A stretch of DNA of 49,482 nt, from contig JAFEGO010000012.1 of assembly GCA_018239845.1 (NCBI GenBank), positions 1 to 49,482 of the forward strand, read 5' to 3'. The notes beneath the pieces were generated by a model. That model was not told where the DNA came from and did no database searches. It was given only the letters and a program-made list of their open reading frames with translations. Numbering within the stretch: position 1 is the stretch's first letter; each line of letters opens with the position of its first letter. This stretch comes from Verrucomicrobiota bacterium. GTDB taxonomy: Bacteria > Verrucomicrobiota > Verrucomicrobiia > Opitutales > Opitutaceae. Positions 47,537 to 49,482 of the stretch are shown one piece after another. Both the position numbers and the translations under genes were made by a program.

Positions 47537-48384
47537 AAACCGCATACAGCTACACTGTCCTACGCTACTTCCACGACGTGGCGGCAGGTGAATGTGTCAA
47601 CGTTGGCGTCGCGCTTTATGCCCCCAAAGCGCGATATGCCAGTGCTTTGTGCCGGACAACCTATGGTCGGCTAACAAAGGTTTTTCCTGGGATGGATGGA
47701 GAAGCGTTCAAGAACGTGATGCGCTTCGTGCAATCTCGCTTCGAGGAAATGGGTGCGCGTTTGGAGAAAGAACTGCCTTTCGATGGTGTTCCTGACTCTG
47801 TTCTTCAGCTGGCTCACCAAATACTGCAACCGGACGATAGCTCTCTTCAATGGTCAGCGCCGGGGAGCGGCCTGACAGAAAATCCATCTGAAATGTTGGA
47901 ATCGTTATTTGAGCGATTGGTGATGCAGAATGACGAGAGGCCGCAACACGAGCGGCGCTCGGACGATGAAGTTTGGCGGAAATACAAACGTAGCCTCGAA
48001 TCTTATCACGTCCTCCAGCACCTCGTCCCAAAAAAGATTGCCGTACAGGACGATGAAGTTGAATTCGCCCACGCGTGGAAAAACGACGTTTGGCACTGTC
48101 TTGAACCCATTTCTTTCGATCTTAGCTCGCCCGACAGCATTCGAGAGAAAGCGCACAAATGGCTTGGTCAGATCACGAGCCTCGCTTCAGCCCGCGAGCA
48201 ATTCAAAGTTTATGCGCTACTCGGCGAGCCCCAATCCGCGAACCTTCGAAATGATTTTGAGAAAGCGCTGAGCATTCTTCGCAAAGCACCCGGAACCGAA
48301 CTAGTGCGCGAAGATGATGCTGCGCGGTTCTCGGACGCCTTCGCACGAGAGATTGCCGCACACGAGAAAGCGGACGGTGTTTAG
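47533..48384 (+). CDS. DUF3037 protein, partner of the HipA-like kinase
   Basis: 283 residues. The N-terminus 'AYSYTVLRYFHDVAAGECVN' and 'VGVALYAPKARY' is the hallmark of DUF3037, proteins known mainly from pairing with HipA-like kinases. The rest is charged and helical with no membrane segment. ATG overlaps the kinase TGA, so the two are made in step. Possible roles are neutraliser, substrate adaptor or effector; sequence alone cannot say. The gene is AT-richer than the chromosome and lies inside the repeat-bounded segment. Confidence 0.83.
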   Translation: MKTAYSYTVLRYFHDVAAGECVNVGVALYAPKARYASALCRTTYGRLTKVFPGMDGEAFKNVMRFVQSRFEEMGARLEKELPFDGVPDSVLQLAHQILQPDDSSLQWSAPGSGLTENPSEMLESLFERLVMQNDERPQHERRSDDEVWRKYKRSLESYHVLQHLVPKKIAVQDDEVEFAHAWKNDVWHCLEPISFDLSSPDSIREKAHKWLGQITSLASAREQFKVYALLGEPQSANLRNDFEKALSILRKAPGTELVREDDAARFSDAFAREIAAHEKADGV

Positions 48385-48680
48385 GTTGCCATAAGGTTGC
48401 CAGAAACGCTGAATTTGCCCTCATCTCGCCGCGCTTGTGTGCATGTTCTCGCGCGTCGGAAAAAATTAACCCTCAACTAAGTCCGCTTTTTCTAGCGACT
48501 TGGCTTCCGGGCGGCGGTCTTGGTTCGAGTCTCGTTGACCGCCCCATTTTCTCTCCAGAGGTAAAATCAGGCAAAACTGCACCTCTTGTGCGGGGCTCCA
48601 AATCGAATTGGCTTATTTTGAGCGCTGCGGCCTGTCGAGAAGCCAGGGAAGCCGTTGGAGTTACTCAGAGTTGCCGTGGG
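48385..48680. other. Non-coding stretch with tandem AGGTTGCCA and second attachment-like repeat
   Basis: It begins with two tandem copies of AGGTTGCCA (48383-48391 and 48394-48402). The 29-bp near-copy of the tRNA 3'-end fragment lies at 48522-48550. The right part runs into a broken HTH-like sequence (48613-48718). No integrase or excision gene is seen. Confidence 0.55.
48522..48550 (+). repeat. Right copy of the tRNA 3'-end direct repeat
   Basis: 27 of 29 bases match 46487-46515, including TTCGAGT, the acceptor strand (TGACCGC here), C73 and CCA, and the following TTTT. The 5' half of the T-stem is not conserved here, so only the crossover-type core is shared. The two copies in direct orientation enclose about 2 kb with the HipA-like and DUF3037 genes, as expected for attL/attR. 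Confidence 0.75.
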
Positions 48681-48718
48681 CTAGGAGAGAAATCCGGGGA
48701 CGTTTCGCAGTATCCCTA
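48613..48718 (+). pseudogene. Remnant of an XRE-type HTH regulator (tentative)
   Basis: One frame reads 'SNWLILSAAACREAREAVGV' and then 'TQSCRGLGEKSGDVSQYP' before a stop. 'REAREAVGVTQS..LGEKSGDVSQY' has the Cro/CI helix-turn-helix pattern (A-R-x-x-x-G-x-T-Q ... L-G-x-S-x-x-x-V-S-x-Y), but between Gln and Leu-Gly it is about two residues short and the protein ends right after. It is likely a worn fragment of a regulator, perhaps once the antitoxin-like partner of the HipA kinase. The evidence is only this short pattern. Confidence 0.35.
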
Positions 48719-49482
48719 AGCAATCGGAATGCGCTTCCGGAAGGATTATCTTTTCGGAAAACGTGCGCTCTACCGCTTGGCGTTCGGCATGTATCATGCC
48801 GTGAGAGGATGCGTAAATCATGCCCCTCTGTTTGAGGTCAAGCCATCCTCCTGCCAACAGACGCCGAACATTTGTCGCATGAAACCCGAATCCCAAGAAT
48901 ACGATTCTCGCCGCTCTGTTGAGTGCCGCGTGAGCTTGCTTGAAAACCTCAGTCCCCTCGTTCTGCTCGTGGATGATCTTAATGTTGTTTGCGGAAGTTA
49001 TCAGAGCATCGCCGTTGGTATCGCCGTAGTCCCTCGCTGGACCCTCGCCCACTTGCCAAGGCAGCCGACAGAGCGAGCCGTGCAGGTGTATGATTTTGAG
49101 GTTAGATAATTTCACCCCCAATTCAGCCCCATCAATTCTCAGCGCATGCCTAAAGGCCGTGTAGAGGTAGAAGTCCAAAGACCTATCGTAGTTGAAAGTT
49201 AAGATCGTGAACGGGGCGGATTTCCCGTCCTCAACATTGTCGATTAACTTATTGCTGAGGAAACGATACCAGTCTCCTGATTCGCGATGCCGCTGCTGCG
49301 CATCCTCAAATGTGATTAATGAGGCGGCAATTGCCTGCCTACCAACCTCAAGAAAATCGGGGCGTTTCTCCAAGAATGCGTCAATCGAGTTGCGGCGCGA
49401 AAGTAGAAGCTCCTTTCTGAATTTGCGAAGGTGGTCCGGCGAGCATCCACCTTGCCCGATTAGTGTAATTCCTAGGGAGCTA
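48681..49482 (-). CDS. SIR2-like domain protein (partial, N-terminus beyond window)
   Basis: About 266 C-terminal residues are visible; the frame stays open to the window edge, so the TTG inside it is not the start. Visible segments: 'SRRNSIDAFLEKRPDFLEVG', 'FTILTFNYDRSLDFYLY' and 'ARIVFLGFGFHATNVRRLL', which fit SIR2-like domains (SIR2_2 type). In bacteria these often serve in anti-phage systems, for example by cutting NAD+, but the NAD-binding N-terminus is not visible, so activity cannot be judged. It is convergent with the DUF3037 gene and AT-richer than the chromosome. Confidence 0.8.
   Translation of the reverse strand, partial: SSLGITLIGQGGCSPDHLRKFRKELLLSRRNSIDAFLEKRPDFLEVGRQAIAASLITFEDAQQRHRESGDWYRFLSNKLIDNVEDGKSAPFTILTFNYDRSLDFYLYTAFRHALRIDGAELGVKLSNLKIIHLHGSLCRLPWQVGEGPARDYGDTNGDALITSANNIKIIHEQNEGTEVFKQAHAALNRAARIVFLGFGFHATNVRRLLAGGWLDLKQRGMIYASSHGMIHAERQAVERTFSEKIILPEAHSDCLGILRNVPGFLS

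Overview
The window is a GC-rich, densely coded chromosomal segment, most likely from a verrucomicrobial bacterium of the Opitutaceae type. This is an inference, based on composition, a degenerate sulfatase, a protein carrying the 'LPKYTV' motif, families of short palindromic repeats, and the ExbBD/TonB and GldFG-like clusters. No rRNA, complete tRNA, CRISPR array, transposase or integrase was seen.

Layout. 1-1.8 kb (-): two NfeD proteins, one cut by the window edge. 2-3.2 kb (+): a mutarotase-like protein and a Rieske ferredoxin. 3.4-6.3 kb (-): a membrane protein, a cobalamin adenosyltransferase, a Gfo/Idh/MocA oxidoreductase and peptide deformylase. 6.4-9.4 kb (+): a coupled pair, a membrane protein plus a coiled-coil protein with a possibly degenerate trypsin-like end. 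9.7-12.1 kb: a MarR regulator divergent from a ClC channel, with a perfect palindrome between them. 12.2-15.3 kb: membrane proteins, a dienelactone hydrolase and a sulfatase homologue lacking its catalytic residues. 15.4-19.3 kb (-): a 1,317-residue hybrid histidine kinase. 19.4-27.5 kb (-): a Gld-like ABC exporter module (ATPase, permease, GldG-like, DUF4340, AsmA-like). 27.5-32.8 kb: BirA, two uncharacterised proteins, a broken S9 peptidase and PrmA. 32.9-37.1 kb (-): a periplasmic-sensing kinase and accBC. 37.7-42.6 kb (-): a seven-gene ExbB-ExbD-ExbD-TonB-TPR-coiled-coil-coiled-coil operon with a strong terminator. 43.3-46.5 kb (+): an MFS sugar transporter, an FAA-hydrolase-family enzyme and an SMP-30 lactonase, which fit sugar or sugar-acid catabolism.

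From 46.5 kb to the end the DNA is visibly AT-richer. It starts at a tRNA 3'-end fragment (C73, so His-like), and a 29-bp near-copy recurs at 48.52 kb. Between the copies lie a HipA-like kinase and a DUF3037 protein as an overlapping pair. Beyond the second copy are a decayed HTH remnant and a SIR2-like protein cut by the window edge. This looks like a tRNA-targeted accessory island, possibly for defence or toxin functions.

The most notable observations are this island, the Ton-like operon with three extra structural proteins, an S9 peptidase with two independent lesions, the sulfatase that has lost its formylglycine position and metal ligands, a multi-hairpin structured region upstream of accB, and several families of near-perfect inverted repeats between genes.
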